From: Emticicia oligotrophica DSM 17448
GTDB taxonomy: Bacteria; Bacteroidota; Bacteroidia; Cytophagales; Spirosomataceae
Reading direction: 5' to 3'
NCBI RefSeq assembly: GCF_000263195.1
Contig: NC_018748.1
Coordinates: 3,348,001-3,412,000, forward strand
Length of the DNA stretch: 64,000 bases
Positions within the stretch are counted from its first letter, which is position 1, and each line of letters starts with the position of its first letter. Shown here piece by piece: positions 62,647 through 64,000 of this stretch. The notes under the pieces are model-generated. The model made no database searches. It saw nothing but the letters and a program-made list of their open reading frames with translations, and was not told the DNA's origin. Position numbers and translations under genes: made by a program.

Positions 62647-64000
62647 TTATTTTAATACAACTTCTAAAAGTTCACCATCATGTTGAGGCATCACTTTACA
62701 GGTATTATCAAAATGCATAGTAGCTGTATTAGAGGCATTATATACTGGCCAATTAGGTAAACCTTTGTGATTAGGGTTGCCCGAACGAGCAAAGTTTATC
62801 CATGCTTGACTCATTTTTTCGGCAAGAATATATGCTTCTTTGGTACCTCCTGTCATTTCTTCGCAACGAGCAATATTATTAAATACAAATGGAATTTCCA
62901 TGCAATGAACGGCTTTGTATTTTCCATCCATCACTGGTGATTGCCAATCAAAAAGGTATAAATAGACAGGAGCTGCCTTCAAAGCCGATTTTTCATTAGA
63001 AAACCTGATAGCACCCGGGCGATAGGTGAAGTCAAAACTCAAGTAATTTGATGGTTTTACACTTGGATAAGCCTTTTTTAGTGCCGATAAATAAGCATCA
63101 GTTTTTGCTCCATAAGTTTTCTTTACTGCCTCAATGGCTTGTTGTTCAGTTGTATTGGGATTTAATCCACCGCGAAATGGCATAAACTCATTGATGGTTG
63201 TTCCAATCAAAAGAGGTATATCTTTTGATAATTCTAATGATTGCTTGTCATAATAGTCAAAAGGAAGTACGTTACCATCAATGCTCGGCCCCCAACCAAT
63301 TCCATAACCCGGAATACCAACAGGTTTCCCTTCCGCTTTCAAGCGGTCTGTTACTACTTGAATTGCTTTTTTTCCAGCATCACTTAGTTTTTGAAAAGGT
63401 ACATTTTGTATCTCATCCACTTTATCGGTTGAAATATTAAGTTCTTTCAAAACTTGGGCGGCAACGGCCTGCGTAGTTGCTTTATCGAGCATTCCAGGGC
63501 GAGCGGCACCACTTTCGTTGATTGCTTTATGAAATAAACCTTTGGCAGAAGGCATACACATGAGGGTTTGCACTTTTGCTCCACCTCCCGATTGACCAAA
63601 AATTGTCACATTTGATGGGTCTCCACCAAAATTTGAAATATTATTTTTTACCCATTCTAATGCCGATACAATATCAACCATGCCAGCATTAGCTGAATTT
63701 TTATACTTTTCGCCGTAGGCTGATAAATCTAAAAATCCAAGGATATTTAATCGGTGATTGATAGAAACGACTACAACATCACCTTTTTTTGATAAATTTT
63801 CACCGTCATAAGAAGGAAGTTCTTGTGATGAACCAGTGGTGAAACCACCGCCATGAATCCAAAACATGACTGGACGTTTTTTACCATCATTTAATGCAGG
63901 TGACCAAATATTGATTCGAAGGCAGTCTTCATTCGTAAAGCCCCAATCATGGTGAAAAACAAATTCGGGTTCGTCAGAAACACTTGTAGTTGGGTCTGGT
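62647..64000 (-). CDS. type-B carboxylesterase (partial, N-terminus beyond window)
   Basis: About 451 residues read from the window edge. The visible part starts within the family pattern TNEDCLRINIWSPAL, then FWIHGGGFTTGSS (oxyanion loop), TIFGQSGGGAKVQ (nucleophile Ser in GQSGGG) and ALHCMEIPFVFNN-type end with a His. The frame continues to 64000 without a stop, so the N-terminus lies upstream. Probably secreted; substrate unknown. Confidence 0.85.
   Translation of the reverse strand, partial: PDPTTSVSDEPEFVFHHDWGFTNEDCLRINIWSPALNDGKKRPVMFWIHGGGFTTGSSQELPSYDGENLSKKGDVVVVSINHRLNILGFLDLSAYGEKYKNSANAGMVDIVSALEWVKNNISNFGGDPSNVTIFGQSGGGAKVQTLMCMPSAKGLFHKAINESGAARPGMLDKATTQAVAAQVLKELNISTDKVDEIQNVPFQKLSDAGKKAIQVVTDRLKAEGKPVGIPGYGIGWGPSIDGNVLPFDYYDKQSLELSKDIPLLIGTTINEFMPFRGGLNPNTTEQQAIEAVKKTYGAKTDAYLSALKKAYPSVKPSNYLSFDFTYRPGAIRFSNEKSALKAAPVYLYLFDWQSPVMDGKYKAVHCMEIPFVFNNIARCEEMTGGTKEAYILAEKMSQAWINFARSGNPNHKGLPNWPVYNASNTATMHFDNTCKVMPQHDGELLEVVLK

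Noticed and set aside
1-64000. CRISPR array, insertion sequence or prophage
   Set aside because: No regularly spaced repeats, transposase or phage genes were found; repeats here are short dispersed palindromes.

Overview
The window is 64 kb of AT-rich bacterial chromosome. It suggests a Bacteroidota member of the order Cytophagales; a Spirosomaceae genus such as Emticicia is my guess, not a proven placement. Reasons: many genes are preceded by the Bacteroidota -7 element TAnnTTTG (often with TTG about 19-23 nt upstream), ribosome binding sites are mostly weak, TonB-linked outer-membrane proteins are present, and families such as DUF4290, CotH and SBBP-repeat secreted proteins occur. There is one tRNA (Leu, CAA). 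I found no rRNA, CRISPR array, insertion sequence or prophage.

Layout. 1-743: truncated NhaD-type antiporter. 0.9-2 kb: membrane-anchored Ppx/GppA-like ATPase-fold protein. 2.0-5.7 kb: ECF sigma factor, anti-sigma candidate and Spy/CnrX-like sensor, then a YHYH / MORN-like / SCO1 operon. The same two-part promoter motif precedes both units, so they look like one sigma regulon. 6-13 kb: tricorn-type protease, secreted protein, and an outer-membrane receptor whose promoter lies between two identical palindromic operators. 13.4-22 kb: CotH protein, Gfo/Idh oxidoreductase, DUF2007, cdsA, carA, a VapBC-like toxin-antitoxin pair, thrC. 22-27.6 kb (minus strand): lysine-catabolism pair, nspC, TonB, secreted protein.

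27.8-41.5 kb is the most interesting block: a sulfur gene cluster. It encodes two Crp/Fnr regulators, a TauE exporter, a CstB-like persulfide dioxygenase-rhodanese, rhodanese, thioredoxin, a methyltransferase, a TsdA-type dihaem cytochrome, a DsrE-like protein, a SoxB-like hydrolase, a porin, two YeeE half-transporters and an MFS transporter. Five promoters in this block carry a TGTAACATTTGTCACG-like box, always starting exactly 37 bp before the -7 element. This is class II activator geometry and defines a coherent regulon: sulfane sulfur and sulfite handling in the cytoplasm, thiosulfate chemistry in the periplasm, and uptake through the outer and inner membranes.

41.6-64 kb: carboxynorspermidine synthase (partner of nspC), a 38-residue membrane protein, pgk, a surface-glycan cluster (two glycosyltransferases, flippase, methyltransferase, WecE-type aminotransferase, large membrane protein), BASS transporter, GHL10-type lipoprotein, DUF4290, murA (Asp at the usual catalytic Cys position), tRNA-Leu, SBBP-repeat protein, ALO-type oxidase and a truncated carboxylesterase. 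At least three families of short palindromic repeats are scattered between genes, and one copy sits in frame inside a glycosyltransferase gene.
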